A stretch of 64,000 bases of DNA from positions 186,001-250,000 of the forward strand of contig NZ_LGHT01000036.1 in NCBI RefSeq assembly GCF_001202035.1, in the 5' to 3' direction. The position numbers and the translations under genes are program-made. How positions within the stretch are numbered: position 1 is the stretch's first letter; every line of letters starts with the position of its first letter. Source of the stretch: Pseudorhodobacter wandonensis. Lineage in GTDB: Bacteria > Pseudomonadota > Alphaproteobacteria > Rhodobacterales > Rhodobacteraceae. Positions 43,236-53,039 of this stretch are shown here, in pieces. Under the pieces are notes generated by a model, which saw nothing but the letters and a program-made list of their open reading frames with translations, was not told the origin of the DNA and made no database searches.

Positions 43236-44087
43236 TTACTCCGGCTTACCGACATAGCTTTCCATGCTGTCGTCCCGCTCGGTCAGGGGCCAGTAAAAAT
43301 CGGGGGGAATCCCTGCCTCGGCGCGTTTTTCCTCATTGAATGGCGGTTTTAGCACGCCATGAAAATAGCGCCGCACAAGGCTGTGAAAGGCATCTTTCGG
43401 GTCCAACCCGTCGCGCCCGCACAGCCAGTTGAACCATTTGGACCCATAGGCCACATGGCTGACCTCTTCGGCATAGATGGTTTTCAGCGCGGCAATCGGC
43501 TCTGCCTCACCGGCCTTTTCAAACACCTCGATCATACCCGGCGTCACATCCAGCCCCCGCGCCTCCAGCACCATTGGCACCACAGCCAAACGGCCAAACA
43601 GGTCGGTCGCGGTGTCTTCGGCGGCGCGCCACATGCCTTCATGCGCGGGCAGGGCGCCGTAATGACTGCCCATTCCCTCCAGGCAATCGCACATCAGGTT
43701 GAAATGCTTGGCCTCATCATCGGCGGCGCTGACCCAATCGTCATAAAACCCCAAGGGCATCGGCACATCTGTAAACCGCGCGATAATATCCCAATGCAGA
43801 TCAACGGCGTTCAGCTCAATATGCGCCACCGCATGCAGCAGCGCGATGCGGCCTGTGGGTGATCCGGGTCTGCGCCGCGGCATATCGCGGGGCGACAGCA
43901 GTTCCGGCGCATCCGGGCGGGCAGGGCGCATCGGTGGCAAGGCTTGCCCGACCGGCAAAGGCGTGCCCGCCTTGCGTGCGGCCTGCCAAGTTGCAGCATG
44001 TTGCCGGCCAAGCGCGGTTTTGCGACGGCCATCGGCGGTGGTTAGCACCTCAACCGCCATCTCGGCCAGCGTTGGGGCCTCCGTCAC
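43236..44087 (-). CDS. Ferritin-like domain protein (DUF455)
   Basis: A 283-residue ferritin-fold protein. Iron-binding Glu/His positions appear in HIELNAVDLHWDII, DDEAKHFNLMCDCLEG and IYAEEVSHVAYG, three ExxH-like segments of a di-iron four-helix bundle. DUF455 relatives lie near tRNA-modification or lipid genes, and the enzyme reaction is unknown; distant kin of the tRNA hydroxylase MiaE class. Its start overlaps the stop of the peroxiredoxin gene by four bases, so both form one unit, suggesting oxidant defence. Confidence 0.88.
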   Translation of the reverse strand: MTEAPTLAEMAVEVLTTADGRRKTALGRQHAATWQAARKAGTPLPVGQALPPMRPARPDAPELLSPRDMPRRRPGSPTGRIALLHAVAHIELNAVDLHWDIIARFTDVPMPLGFYDDWVSAADDEAKHFNLMCDCLEGMGSHYGALPAHEGMWRAAEDTATDLFGRLAVVPMVLEARGLDVTPGMIEVFEKAGEAEPIAALKTIYAEEVSHVAYGSKWFNWLCGRDGLDPKDAFHSLVRRYFHGVLKPPFNEEKRAEAGIPPDFYWPLTERDDSMESYVGKPE

Positions 44088-44548
44088 GCTTTTGCCGTTG
44101 CGGCTGCCAGTACTTCCTCGGCGTGGCCCTTGGCCTTGACCTTACGCCAGACTTGCTGCACCCGACCATCGCCGCCAATCAGGAACGTCGCGCGCTCTAT
44201 CCCCATATAGGTTTTGCCATACATCTGCTTTTCAACCCAGACACCATAATCCTCAACCGTTTTTCCGTCTTCATCCGCGCCAAGGATCACACCCAACCCG
44301 TGTTTGGCGACGAATTTATCATGTGATTTGACGCTGTCTTTGGAAATGCCGATAACTGTGACGCCCGCCGCTGCAAATTCGGCGGTCATTGCGGTGAAAT
44401 CCTTGGCCTCAATCGTGCAGCCGCTGGTATCATCCTTGGGGTAAAAGTACACAACCACGCGGCCGGGCCGCAGGTTGGACAGTGTAACAGTCTCGCCACC
44501 ATCGCGTGGCAGTGTGAAATCGGGGGCCATATCGCCAATGTCGGGCAT
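44084..44548 (-). CDS. bcp: Peroxiredoxin, BCP/PrxQ type
   Basis: A 154-residue thiol peroxidase. PKDDTSGCTIEAKDF holds the peroxidatic Cys in the Thr/Ser-x-x-Cys context; the resolving Cys five residues later in many BCPs is a Lys here (GCTIEAKD), so it works with a Cys elsewhere or as a 1-Cys enzyme. The start at 44548 (MPDIGDMAPDFTLPRDGG) is the normal N-terminus; an upstream in-frame ATG at 44629 lies in the promoter gap to the AsmA-like gene. Coupled to the ferritin-like gene by an ATGA overlap. Confidence 0.94.
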   Translation of the reverse strand: MPDIGDMAPDFTLPRDGGETVTLSNLRPGRVVVYFYPKDDTSGCTIEAKDFTAMTAEFAAAGVTVIGISKDSVKSHDKFVAKHGLGVILGADEDGKTVEDYGVWVEKQMYGKTYMGIERATFLIGGDGRVQQVWRKVKAKGHAEEVLAAATAKA

Positions 44549-44673
44549 TGTATCAATCCTTCTTGCAACACGCGGCTTTGTGTTTGGGTTGCCTTTGGGC
44601 TTAGATAAAGGCAATCCCCCCCAACACAAGCCTTTTCAGGGCAAACATGCAAATCGCAATGGGCAGTTGATTT

Positions 44674-47600
44674 ATGGATGATCCGAAGCCGGATCCTATC
44701 GGCCCGCCAGTTGCAGATGGGCGGCCACCTGAACCGCCACTGGTGCTGACCGCACCTATCCTGGCCGATTCCGATGCAGAAGGGCCAGATGGGCCGCCAC
44801 TTGGCATCAAACCTGCCCGCATCAAACGCTATCACCGGCCGCACCGGTTTGGCACCTATTGGCTGGTGCCTGCGGTGCTATTCCTTTCGCTAGCCCTACT
44901 ATTTGCAGGGCTTGCACTGTCAGAGAAAAATATTCGCATTCCGGTTTGGGCGGTGGTCGAGGCAGAACAGCGCGTCAACCGAACCTTGCAGGAAATCACG
45001 GGCGACGCCACCTCGCTGTCGATTGGCAGCGCTGTGTTTGTGGTTGATAAAGATTGGGTCCCACGCCTGCGCCTCGAAGATATCCGCCTGATCGAAGCGA
45101 ATGGCGCGACGTTGCTATCCTTGCCCGAGCTGCGCGTGGCGATCGATCCGGGCTCGCTTGTCACTGGCAAAATCCGCCTGCGCAGCTTGCGGCTGATCGG
45201 TGCCAATATCAATCTGCGCAGGCTAGAGGACGGGCAGTTTGACATCGCGCTGAACTTGAACATGAAGCCGCGCCCCATCGTCGGCCTGTCGGACGTGCTG
45301 TATACACTTGTCACCTTGTCCAACCACTCGGCGCTGTCCAGCCTGCGTGTGATCGAGGCGCAGGCCCTTACCCTGACCATCGACGACCGCAAATTGGGCC
45401 GCGTCTGGGAATTGGGCGACGGCCGTTTGCAAATGACCAACCGCCCCGATCAGCTTGCGGCAGAACTGGGCGTCTCGGTCAGCGGCGGGGTCAGCGACTC
45501 TGGAACCGCGGTTGTTACCCTGATTGCGGCCAAGCCGGATGCCAGCGCCAGTATCTCTGTATCCGTAGACCGCGTTGCCGCCGCCGATATCGCGGTACAG
45601 GCAGCCCCTTTGGCATGGCTTGGCGTGCTGGATGCGCCCATCTCTGGCCAGTTCACCACCACGCTGGCGCAAAACGGCGGCTTGGCCGCGATTGAAGCCT
45701 CGCTGACTTTGGGGGCAGGGGCGCTGCAACCCACACCGCAAACCGAACCTGTGCCGTTTGAAGCGGCGTCGCTGTTCTTTGGCTATGACCCCGGCCGTGA
45801 ACGGCTTGACCTGCGCGAAGCCACAGTGACCAGCAAGGAAATCTCGCTCAAAGCGTCCGGCCACGCCTATATGCCGGGGGTAAGCAGCCGGATGCCGACG
45901 GAAATCCTGTCCCAGATCCAAATCGACAACCTGCAAATCGACCCCCCCGGTGCGCTAGAAGGGCCGGTGCTGTTTGAACAAGGCGCGCTGGATTACCGTG
46001 TGCGGCTACAGCCTTTCGGTATCGATATTGGTCAGGCCACGCTGACCCACCAAGGCCAGCATCTTGTCGCCTCGGGGCGGGTGGATGCCGGGCCTGATGG
46101 CTGGACCGTCGGGGTCAATGCCCAGCTTGACCAGATCGACCGCGACCGGTTGATGGCAATCTGGCCGTCTATGATCGTGCCCAAAACCCGCCTGTGGGTT
46201 TCGGAAAATGTGCAATCGGGCAGCCTGTCGAACGTGCGCGCAGGCTTTCGGCTTGCCCCCAAGGCAGATCCACTGTTTTCCCTTGGCTATGATTTCACCG
46301 GTGCTGATGTGCGGTATTTGAAATCTCTGCCACCGATAGAGGGTGGGCGCGGTTATTCGGTCGTCCAGGGCAAATCCTATACGATGGTGCTGGAACAAGG
46401 CCATGTCACCGCGAAAACGGGTGGGCAAATAGATGCCGCAGGCACCGTATTTTCCGTTCAGGACGTGACGCAAAAACCGGCGCAAGCCAAAATCGCGCTC
46501 AGGGCCAAGGGCGGCATGACGGCGGCGCTGTCGATCCTTGATGAGGCACCGTTCAACTTTATGACCAAAGCAAACTTGCCCGTCGACCTCGGGCAAGGTC
46601 AGGCCGATGTCACCGCGACCATACACACACCCCTGCGCAAAGGGGTGAAAATTCAGGATGTCGATTTTGATGTCAAAGGCATCGTGACCGGCGTTTCATC
46701 TGACCGGCTGGTACCGGGCCGCGTCATGCGCGCCGATCGCCTAAACCTGCGCGTCACACCAAAGGGGATGGAAATCGGCGGCAAAGGCTTTTTGCAAGAT
46801 GTGCCTTTCGATGGCAGCTTTACCAAACAGTTCGGCCCCGAATTCAAAGGCCTATCGCAAGTCAAAGGCAGTGCCGAGCTCAGCCCGAAAGCCGCCGCAA
46901 ATTTTGGTATCAACCTGCCTGATGGCTTGCTGGGCGGCAAAGGCAAGGCGCAGGTCACGGTAGATCTGAACCAAGGCACAAGCCCGCGTCTGGCGCTGCG
47001 GTCCGATTTGTCGGGGGTGTCGATGGAAATCCCCTCGCTTGGCTGGTCAAAACCTGCATCTGGCACGGGCCAGCTTGCCGTTGATGTCACCTTGGGCAAA
47101 CCCGCCGCCGTTGATGCGATCACGCTTGACGCAGCAGGCCTGAAAGCCAGCGGCGCGATCAGCTTGAATCCCGATGGCAGCATGAACGAGGCGCGGTTTT
47201 CTTCGGTCAAGCTTGGCACTTGGATGGATGTCGCGGCCACGTTGACCGGGCGGGGCAAAGACCAAACACCCGCCATTGCCGTCACGGGGGGGCGCGTTGA
47301 TCTGCGCGGCTTGCCCTTAGGCGGCCCCGGCGCAGCGGGCAGCACAACTTCCGGCCCTACGATCTCGCTTGCGCTTGACCAGTTGACCGTCGCCCAAGGC
47401 CTTGACCTTACAGCGTTTCGCAGCAACATCACCCCCAACGCAGGCGGGGTGCTGGGCGAATTCAGCGGCCGTGTCAACGGGCAGAAATCTGTCGCGGGCA
47501 TTCTTGCCCCTACGCCATCAGGCACCGCCGTGCGCCTGCAATCGGATGACGCCGGCGCGGTATTTTCCGCCGCCAAAATCTTTCCCAATGCCCAAGGCGG

Positions 47601-48102
47601 CGCGATGGATCTGATCTTGAACCCCACCGGCACCAAGGGCAGCTATGACGGCAAGCTGACCATGGGCGATATCCGCATCCGGAAAACCCCAACGGTGGCT
47701 GGCTTGATAAACGCCATTTCCGTCGTCGGTCTGCTTGATCAGCTGAACGGCTCTGGCATCTTGTTCAACACGGTCGAGGCCAGCTTCCAACTTGGCCCGC
47801 AGGCGGTCGCAATCACCCAAGGCTCGGCGGTTGGCAACTCGTTAGGGGTATCACTGACGGGGCTTTATGTGTTTAACGGCGCGCGGCTTGATCTGCGCGG
47901 TGTGGTCTCGCCGGTGTATTTCCTGAACGCGATCGGCTCGCTGTTCACCAATAATAACGAGGGGCTTTTCGGCTTTAACTATTCAATCACCGGTACCGCC
48001 AAAGAACCGTCTGTCTCGGTGAACCCTCTGTCAATTCTTACCCCCGGAACGTTCCGCGACATCTTTCGCAGCGATCCCCCAAAACTGGAGCCAAGCGAGT
48101 GA
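44674..48102 (+). CDS. Giant AsmA-like/YhdP-type protein (DUF3971)
   Basis: A 1142-residue membrane-anchored protein. After a Pro-rich cytoplasmic start (about 1-55) there is one span ([20 protein letters not shown]), then a long periplasmic beta-rich rod with an AsmA/DUF3971 N-terminal segment ([20 protein letters not shown]), repeated sheet units, and a C-terminal AsmA-like portion ([40 protein letters not shown]). Such bridges are thought to move phospholipids from the inner to the outer membrane (YhdP, TamB, AsmA group). It has no partner gene nearby; it is coupled to queA by a four-base overlap, probably only for expression. The ATG at 44674 follows AGTTGATTT without a strong ribosome site. 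Confidence 0.85.
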   Translation: MDDPKPDPIGPPVADGRPPEPPLVLTAPILADSDAEGPDGPPLGIKPARIKRYHRPHRFGTYWLVPAVLFLSLALLFAGLALSEKNIRIPVWAVVEAEQRVNRTLQEITGDATSLSIGSAVFVVDKDWVPRLRLEDIRLIEANGATLLSLPELRVAIDPGSLVTGKIRLRSLRLIGANINLRRLEDGQFDIALNLNMKPRPIVGLSDVLYTLVTLSNHSALSSLRVIEAQALTLTIDDRKLGRVWELGDGRLQMTNRPDQLAAELGVSVSGGVSDSGTAVVTLIAAKPDASASISVSVDRVAAADIAVQAAPLAWLGVLDAPISGQFTTTLAQNGGLAAIEASLTLGAGALQPTPQTEPVPFEAASLFFGYDPGRERLDLREATVTSKEISLKASGHAYMPGVSSRMPTEILSQIQIDNLQIDPPGALEGPVLFEQGALDYRVRLQPFGIDIGQATLTHQGQHLVASGRVDAGPDGWTVGVNAQLDQIDRDRLMAIWPSMIVPKTRLWVSENVQSGSLSNVRAGFRLAPKADPLFSLGYDFTGADVRYLKSLPPIEGGRGYSVVQGKSYTMVLEQGHVTAKTGGQIDAAGTVFSVQDVTQKPAQAKIALRAKGGMTAALSILDEAPFNFMTKANLPVDLGQGQADVTATIHTPLRKGVKIQDVDFDVKGIVTGVSSDRLVPGRVMRADRLNLRVTPKGMEIGGKGFLQDVPFDGSFTKQFGPEFKGLSQVKGSAELSPKAAANFGINLPDGLLGGKGKAQVTVDLNQGTSPRLALRSDLSGVSMEIPSLGWSKPASGTGQLAVDVTLGKPAAVDAITLDAAGLKASGAISLNPDGSMNEARFSSVKLGTWMDVAATLTGRGKDQTPAIAVTGGRVDLRGLPLGGPGAAGSTTSGPTISLALDQLTVAQGLDLTAFRSNITPNAGGVLGEFSGRVNGQKSVAGILAPTPSGTAVRLQSDDAGAVFSAAKIFPNAQGGAMDLILNPTGTKGSYDGKLTMGDIRIRKTPTVAGLINAISVVGLLDQLNGSGILFNTVEASFQLGPQAVAITQGSAVGNSLGVSLTGLYVFNGARLDLRGVVSPVYFLNAIGSLFTNNNEGLFGFNYSITGTAKEPSVSVNPLSILTPGTFRDIFRSDPPKLEPSE

Positions 48103-49157
48103 AGCTTGACGATTTCGACTTTGATTTGCCTGAAACCCTGATCGCAACGCGCCCCGCGCGGCCCCGTACTGCTGCCAGGCTGCTGGTCGTCCAAGGCGAT
48201 GCACTGTCTGATTTGCATGTGTCCGATTTGCCCGGCCAGCTGCGCGCAGGCGACCGCTTGGTGCTAAACAATACCCGCGTTATTCCCGCACGGCTGATCG
48301 GCCAACGCCACCGCGACAGCGCCCAAGGCCCGGTTTCCGCCAAAATCGAAATTACCCTGATGGAACCTCACGCCGCAGGCGGCTGGCGGGCACTGGCAAA
48401 GCCCTTGCGCAAACTGTTGGTGGGCGAAGATATCCTTTTCGCAGGCGGGCTGACCGCCACCGTGGCCGAGAAAACCGAAACCGACCTGCGCCTAGCCTTT
48501 AACCATGAGGGCAAAGCGTTTGAAACAGCGCTTCTGGCTGCAGGCACCATGCCGCTGCCGCCCTATATCGCCGCCAAACGCGCGCCCGATGCCCAAGACA
48601 ATGACGATTATCAAACCGTATTCGCCCGCACCCCCGGCGCCGTTGCCGCCCCCACAGCGTCACTGCATTTCGATGCCGCGCTGCTGGCCCAGCTTGCCGC
48701 GATGGGCGTAGAAACCACCGAAGTTACGCTGCATGTCGGCGCCGGCACCTTTCTGCCCGTCAAGGTCGAGGACGTTACCACCCATAAAATGCACGCCGAA
48801 TGGGGCGAGGTCACACCCCAAGCCGCCGCCGAAATTGCCGCAACCCGTGCCGCAGGCGGGCGTATCATTCCGGTTGGCACAACGGCCCTGCGCCTGATCG
48901 AATCTGCGGCCCGCGCCACAGGCAAAGTAGAACCTTGGGTGGGCGAGACCGATATCTTCATCTATCCTGGTTTCAAATTCCAAACCACCGACGCGCTGAT
49001 GACCAATTTTCATCTGCCAAAATCGACACTTCTGATGCTGGTCGCGGCACTTATGGGCCAGAAACGGATGCAAGCCGCCTATGCCCACGCTGTCACAGAA
49101 AATTATAGATTCTTCTCTTACGGTGACGCATCTTTGCTGATACCTGACAGCGCTTGA
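48099..49157 (+). CDS. queA: S-adenosylmethionine:tRNA ribosyltransferase-isomerase
   Basis: A 352-residue enzyme that adds the epoxy-cyclopentane unit from SAM to preQ1 in tRNA wobble position 34. Starts with GTG at 48099 ([20 protein letters not shown]), overlapping the previous stop by four bases. Family landmarks: [47 protein letters not shown], and [19 protein letters not shown] with [14 protein letters not shown]. The tgt partner is not in the window. Standard length. Confidence 0.97.
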   Translation: MKLDDFDFDLPETLIATRPARPRTAARLLVVQGDALSDLHVSDLPGQLRAGDRLVLNNTRVIPARLIGQRHRDSAQGPVSAKIEITLMEPHAAGGWRALAKPLRKLLVGEDILFAGGLTATVAEKTETDLRLAFNHEGKAFETALLAAGTMPLPPYIAAKRAPDAQDNDDYQTVFARTPGAVAAPTASLHFDAALLAQLAAMGVETTEVTLHVGAGTFLPVKVEDVTTHKMHAEWGEVTPQAAAEIAATRAAGGRIIPVGTTALRLIESAARATGKVEPWVGETDIFIYPGFKFQTTDALMTNFHLPKSTLLMLVAALMGQKRMQAAYAHAVTENYRFFSYGDASLLIPDSA

Positions 49158-49208
49158 CCGACAGGATTTGTCGTTAAATTGCTGCCCCGGGCGGAAAGGT
49201 TGGACCAG

Positions 49209-50474
49209 ATGCTAACAGTATTGCGAAACTCTTGGGCGCTGCTTTTGGGCATGATGCTCTTGATGCTTGGCAACGGGATGCAGGGCACGCTGCTCGGTAT
49301 TCGCGGCGGGCAAGAAAACATGTCCACCTTCCAACTGTCGATCGTCATGTCCTGTTACTTCCTCGGCTTTCTCTTTGGCTCGCGGATGGTGCCCGATATG
49401 ATCCGCCGCGTCGGCCATGTGCGGGTGTTTGCAGCACTCGGGTCGATGATTTCGGCTGTGCTGATCCTGTATGCTGTCGCCCCGAACTGGATTGCTTGGT
49501 CCCTGATGCGCGTCGTCATCGGTTTTTCGTTCGCGGGGGTCTATATCACCGCCGAAAGCTGGCTGAATGACGCGTCGAGCAATGAAAACCGCGGGCAGGC
49601 GCTGTCGCTATACCTGATCGTGCAAATGATCGGCATCATCGCCGCCCAAGGCCTGCTGAACCTTGGCGATCCGGGCGGGTTTATCCTGTTTATCATCCCC
49701 TCGGTGCTGGTCTCTATCGCCTTTACACCGATCCTGTTGTCTGTGGCCCAAGCGCCGGCCTTTGCCTCGACCAAACCGCTTAGCTTTAAGCGGCTTTATC
49801 AAACCTCGCCTTTGGGCTGCGTGGGCATGTTCTTGCTGGGCGGCATTTTCTCGGCGCAATTCGGTATGGCTGCGGTGTGGGGCACCCAAGCAGGGCTTTC
49901 GGTAAAGGAAATCTCGATCTTTGTTGCAGGCATCTATGTCGGCGGCATGGTTTTCCAATACCCGATCGGCTGGCTGTCGGATCGTATCGACCGGCGTAAG
50001 GTGATCCTGGGCGTGTCGGCGATGGGTGCGCTGGGGCTGTTGATACCGGTGTTTTGGGATGTTCCGTTCTGGGTGCTGTGCGGGGTAGGGGCGCTTGGTG
50101 GCGCAGTGTCGAACCCGCTCTACTCCCTGCTGCTTGCCTATGTGAACGACTATCTGGACCGTACAGATATGGCTGCCGCTTCGGCAGGGCTGCTGTTCAT
50201 TAACGGGCTTGGCGCGATCAGTGGCCCAGTCATCACAGGCTGGATCATGGGTGTGTTTGGCCCGTCCGGGTTTTTCCTCTTTATGGCGCTGCTGTTTGCG
50301 GCGCTTGCGGGTTACGGCCTCTGGCGCATGACGCAGCGCAAACATGTCGCTGATCCGACCTCCAGCTTTACCGCTGTGTCGCCCTCGGGCACGCTGGTCG
50401 CGCTAGAGGTCGCAATGACCGAAGCTGATGGCGAAGGCCCCGAAGGCCACAGCCACGCCGCGCCCAAGCCATAA
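49209..50474 (+). CDS. MFS transporter
   Basis: A 421-residue membrane protein with 12 spans and MFS loop motifs (GSRMVPDMIRRVGHVR between spans 2 and 3; GWLSDRIDRRKVI between 8 and 9). Similar in layout to the YcaD/YfcJ-type group of uncharacterised MFS proteins. C-terminal tail (about 380-421) is soluble, Thr/Glu-rich. ATG at 49209 (MLTVLRNSW) follows GGAAAGGTTGG; an upstream in-frame start at 49179 is unlikely. Follows queA by 50 bp. Substrate unknown. Confidence 0.88.
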   Translation: MLTVLRNSWALLLGMMLLMLGNGMQGTLLGIRGGQENMSTFQLSIVMSCYFLGFLFGSRMVPDMIRRVGHVRVFAALGSMISAVLILYAVAPNWIAWSLMRVVIGFSFAGVYITAESWLNDASSNENRGQALSLYLIVQMIGIIAAQGLLNLGDPGGFILFIIPSVLVSIAFTPILLSVAQAPAFASTKPLSFKRLYQTSPLGCVGMFLLGGIFSAQFGMAAVWGTQAGLSVKEISIFVAGIYVGGMVFQYPIGWLSDRIDRRKVILGVSAMGALGLLIPVFWDVPFWVLCGVGALGGAVSNPLYSLLLAYVNDYLDRTDMAAASAGLLFINGLGAISGPVITGWIMGVFGPSGFFLFMALLFAALAGYGLWRMTQRKHVADPTSSFTAVSPSGTLVALEVAMTEADGEGPEGHSHAAPKP

Positions 50475-50562
50475 GCGCTCGCGTGTTCAATGCCCGTTCT
50501 GGGGCATTGAAACCACGGTATAAACCTGCCACGCTGACCTGAATGGAAAGCGAGGCAGGACC

Positions 50563-51138
50563 ATGTCTGATCCCGTAACAGTGTTGGAATACTGGCTGGA
50601 AACCATCGGCCCAAAAGGCTGGTATGAGGTAAACCCCGAGGTTGACGCGCAAATCACCGATCAGTTCGGCGCGCTGTGGCAAGCCGCCCTTGACGGCGGG
50701 CTGGAGCATTGGGTCAATGGCGCCACGGGGTGCTTGGCCTATCTGATCGTCACCGACCAATTCCCCCGCAACATGTTTCGCGGTCAGGCCCGCGCCTTTG
50801 CCACCGACCCGCTTGCGCGCGATGCAGCCCGCCACGCCCTTGCGCAAAACTGGGATCAAGACGCACCCACCCCTGCGCGCCAGTTCTTTTTCTTGCCGTT
50901 CGAACATTCCGAGGATTTGACCGATCAGGCCCTCGCCGTTGACTGCTTTCAAACCCGCATGGACAGTGCCGAGAACGCGCTTCATGCCCGCGCGCATCAG
51001 GCAATCATCCAGCGCTTCGGCCGCTTTCCCTTTCGCAACGTGGCCTTGGGTCGCGCCTCAACCCCCGAGGAAGAGGCCTTTATGGCCGAAGGGGGCTACG
51101 GCGCGATTGTCAGGGCTTTGCAGCAAGATCAGGTTTAG
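50563..51138 (+). CDS. DUF924 family protein
   Basis: A 191-residue protein of the DUF924 (TPR-like) family. Signature pieces: VLEYWLETIGPKGWYEVNPEVD (start), IVTDQFPRNMFRGQARAF and REFFFLPFEHSED-like FFFLPFEHSED, then the ending helix AIIQRFGRFPFRN. The fold is a helical repeat; the function is unknown. Lies between the MFS gene and lpdA, in the same orientation, with 88-94 bp gaps on either side. Start at the ATG at 50563 is preceded by GGCAGGACC. Confidence 0.9.
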   Translation: MSDPVTVLEYWLETIGPKGWYEVNPEVDAQITDQFGALWQAALDGGLEHWVNGATGCLAYLIVTDQFPRNMFRGQARAFATDPLARDAARHALAQNWDQDAPTPARQFFFLPFEHSEDLTDQALAVDCFQTRMDSAENALHARAHQAIIQRFGRFPFRNVALGRASTPEEEAFMAEGGYGAIVRALQQDQV

Positions 51139-51232
51139 CTATGCGCTGATTGCATAGGCCAAGGGCGGCGGTAATGTTGCTCGCGTTCTAAAACTGGTTT
51201 AATGCCAAACTACTTTTTCGGAGGAGAAAATC

Positions 51233-52627
51233 ATGGCAGCCAAGAATTTCGATGTCGTCGTTATCGGCGCAGGGCCGGGGGGCTATGTGGCCGCCATTCG
51301 TGCCGCACAATTGGGTAAATCGGTCGCAATTGTCGAACGCGAAAACCTGGGCGGCATCTGCCTGAACTGGGGCTGCATCCCGACCAAGGCGCTCTTGCGC
51401 TCGGCCGAGGTATTCCACCTGATGCGCCGCGCCAAAGAATTCGGCCTGTCTGCCACCGGTCTTTCCTATGATCTTGACGCCGTTGTTGCCCGTTCGCGCG
51501 GTGTTGCCAAACAACTGTCGGGCGGCATCGGCCATTTGATGAAGAAAAATAAAGTGACGGTGTTTATGGGCGAGGCCACGCTGCCCGCCAAGGGCAAAGT
51601 CAGCGTCAAAACCGACAAAGGCACCGAGGATCTGACCGCCCCTGCGATCATCCTTGCCACTGGCGCGCGCGCCCGCACCTTGCCGGGGCTAGAGGCCGAT
51701 GGCGATCTGGTCTGGACCTATCGCCACGCGCTGCAACCCAAGCGGATGCCGAAAAAACTGCTCGTGATCGGTTCCGGCGCGATTGGCATCGAATTTGCCA
51801 GCTTTTTCAACACGCTGGGCGCCGATACCACAGTGGTCGAGGTGATGGACCGCGTGCTGCCGGTTGAGGATGCTGAAATCAGCGCCTTTGCGAAAAAGGC
51901 ATTCGTCAAACAAGGCATGAAAATCCTTGAAAAGACCACCGTCAAGAAACTGGACAAAGCCGCCGGCAAGGTCACCGCGCATCTGGAATCCAACGGCAAG
52001 ACCGAGACGATGGAATTTGACACCGTGATTTCCGCTGTCGGCATTGTCGGCAATGTTGAAAACCTTGGGCTGGAGGCCCTTGGCGTGAAAATCGACCGCA
52101 CGCATGTTGTCACAGATGAGTTCTGCCGCACCGGCGTTGACGGCCTCTATGCCATTGGTGACATCGCCGGCGCCCCATGGCTTGCCCACAAAGCAAGCCA
52201 CGAAGGCGTAATGGTGGCCGAGCTTATCGCAGGCAAACACCCGCACCCGATCAAGCCAAACTCGATTGCCGGCTGCACCTATTGCCACCCGCAAGTGGCA
52301 TCCGTGGGCCTGACCGAGGCAAAGGCCAAAGAAGCAGGTATCGCGATCAAAGTTGGCCGTTTCCCCTTTATCGGCAACGGCAAAGCGATTGCGCTGGGTG
52401 AGGCCGAGGGCATGATCAAAACCATCTTTGACGCCAAAACCGGCGAGCTGTTGGGCGCCCATATGATCGGCGCCGAAGTGACCGAGTTGATCCAGGGCTA
52501 TGTGATCGGCCGTCAGCTGGAAACCACCGAAGAAGACCTGATGCACACGGTTTTCCCGCATCCGACCCTGTCGGAAATGATGCATGAGGCGGTTCTGGAC
52601 GCCTATGGCCAAGTGATCCACATGTAA
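51233..52627 (+). CDS. lpdA: Dihydrolipoyl dehydrogenase
   Basis: A 464-residue flavoprotein (E3) reoxidising dihydrolipoamide in pyruvate, 2-oxoglutarate or branched-chain complexes. FAD-binding VIGAGPGGYVAAIRAAQLG, redox-active disulfide in GGICLNWGCIPTK, NAD motif VIGSGAIGIEFASFF, and the catalytic His-Glu pair in HPTLSEMMHEAV. No acyltransferase or dehydrogenase partner is adjacent, so it may serve several complexes. GGAGGAG precedes the ATG. The next small gene starts in the stop codon (TAATG). Confidence 0.97.
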   Translation: MAAKNFDVVVIGAGPGGYVAAIRAAQLGKSVAIVERENLGGICLNWGCIPTKALLRSAEVFHLMRRAKEFGLSATGLSYDLDAVVARSRGVAKQLSGGIGHLMKKNKVTVFMGEATLPAKGKVSVKTDKGTEDLTAPAIILATGARARTLPGLEADGDLVWTYRHALQPKRMPKKLLVIGSGAIGIEFASFFNTLGADTTVVEVMDRVLPVEDAEISAFAKKAFVKQGMKILEKTTVKKLDKAAGKVTAHLESNGKTETMEFDTVISAVGIVGNVENLGLEALGVKIDRTHVVTDEFCRTGVDGLYAIGDIAGAPWLAHKASHEGVMVAELIAGKHPHPIKPNSIAGCTYCHPQVASVGLTEAKAKEAGIAIKVGRFPFIGNGKAIALGEAEGMIKTIFDAKTGELLGAHMIGAEVTELIQGYVIGRQLETTEEDLMHTVFPHPTLSEMMHEAVLDAYGQVIHM

Positions 52628-52845
52628 TGAACGCAGCCCTACGCCAACATGCCATCGCCGTCTGTGATGCCAAAATCGCCCAAAAGGGCGAAGGCGTAGG
52701 GCTGTCATTCTATGCATTTTTTGCCAACAAAAACACCGATCCCGTGGGGTTGATGCAAGCTGCCGAATGGTGGATCAAAACCCATCAGCTTGATCATTTC
52801 GAAAAGGCTGTAAAAATCCGCGAAATGATCGCAAGCGGGGCCTGA
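52627..52845 (+). CDS. Small conserved protein, DUF6500-like
   Basis: A 72-residue acidic protein with no membrane span (IAVCDAKIAQKGEGVGLSFY, AEWWIKTHQLDHFEKAVKIR). I recall this as a Rhodobacteraceae-conserved small protein of the DUF6500 type, with no function known. Its start overlaps the lpdA stop by one base, so it is co-expressed with lpdA and may be a modulator of it, though nothing in the sequence proves that. Confidence 0.7.
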   Translation: MNAALRQHAIAVCDAKIAQKGEGVGLSFYAFFANKNTDPVGLMQAAEWWIKTHQLDHFEKAVKIREMIASGA

Positions 52846-52959
52846 TGCTAAATAATGCGGTTTTTTAGATCATCCTGATCCTCTGGGGCGTGGTCATTCG
52901 CTGCCTGCAAACGCGCCGCTGCCGGTTTCGGGCCTACAAATTCCAACAGAATCGCATTT

Positions 52960-52974
52960 GTTCACCAATCGTTC
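52960..52974 (+). promoter_or_regulatory. LexA box upstream of uvrA
   Basis: GTTC-ACCAATC-GTTC, an exact match to the alphaproteobacterial LexA consensus, 66 bp before the uvrA start codon. Confidence 0.87.
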
Positions 52975-53039
52975 ACGTTTTCTGATTGGAGACTCAGACA
53001 AAACCCCCTATCTATACGGCGTGGAAATTGGGGGCGATC

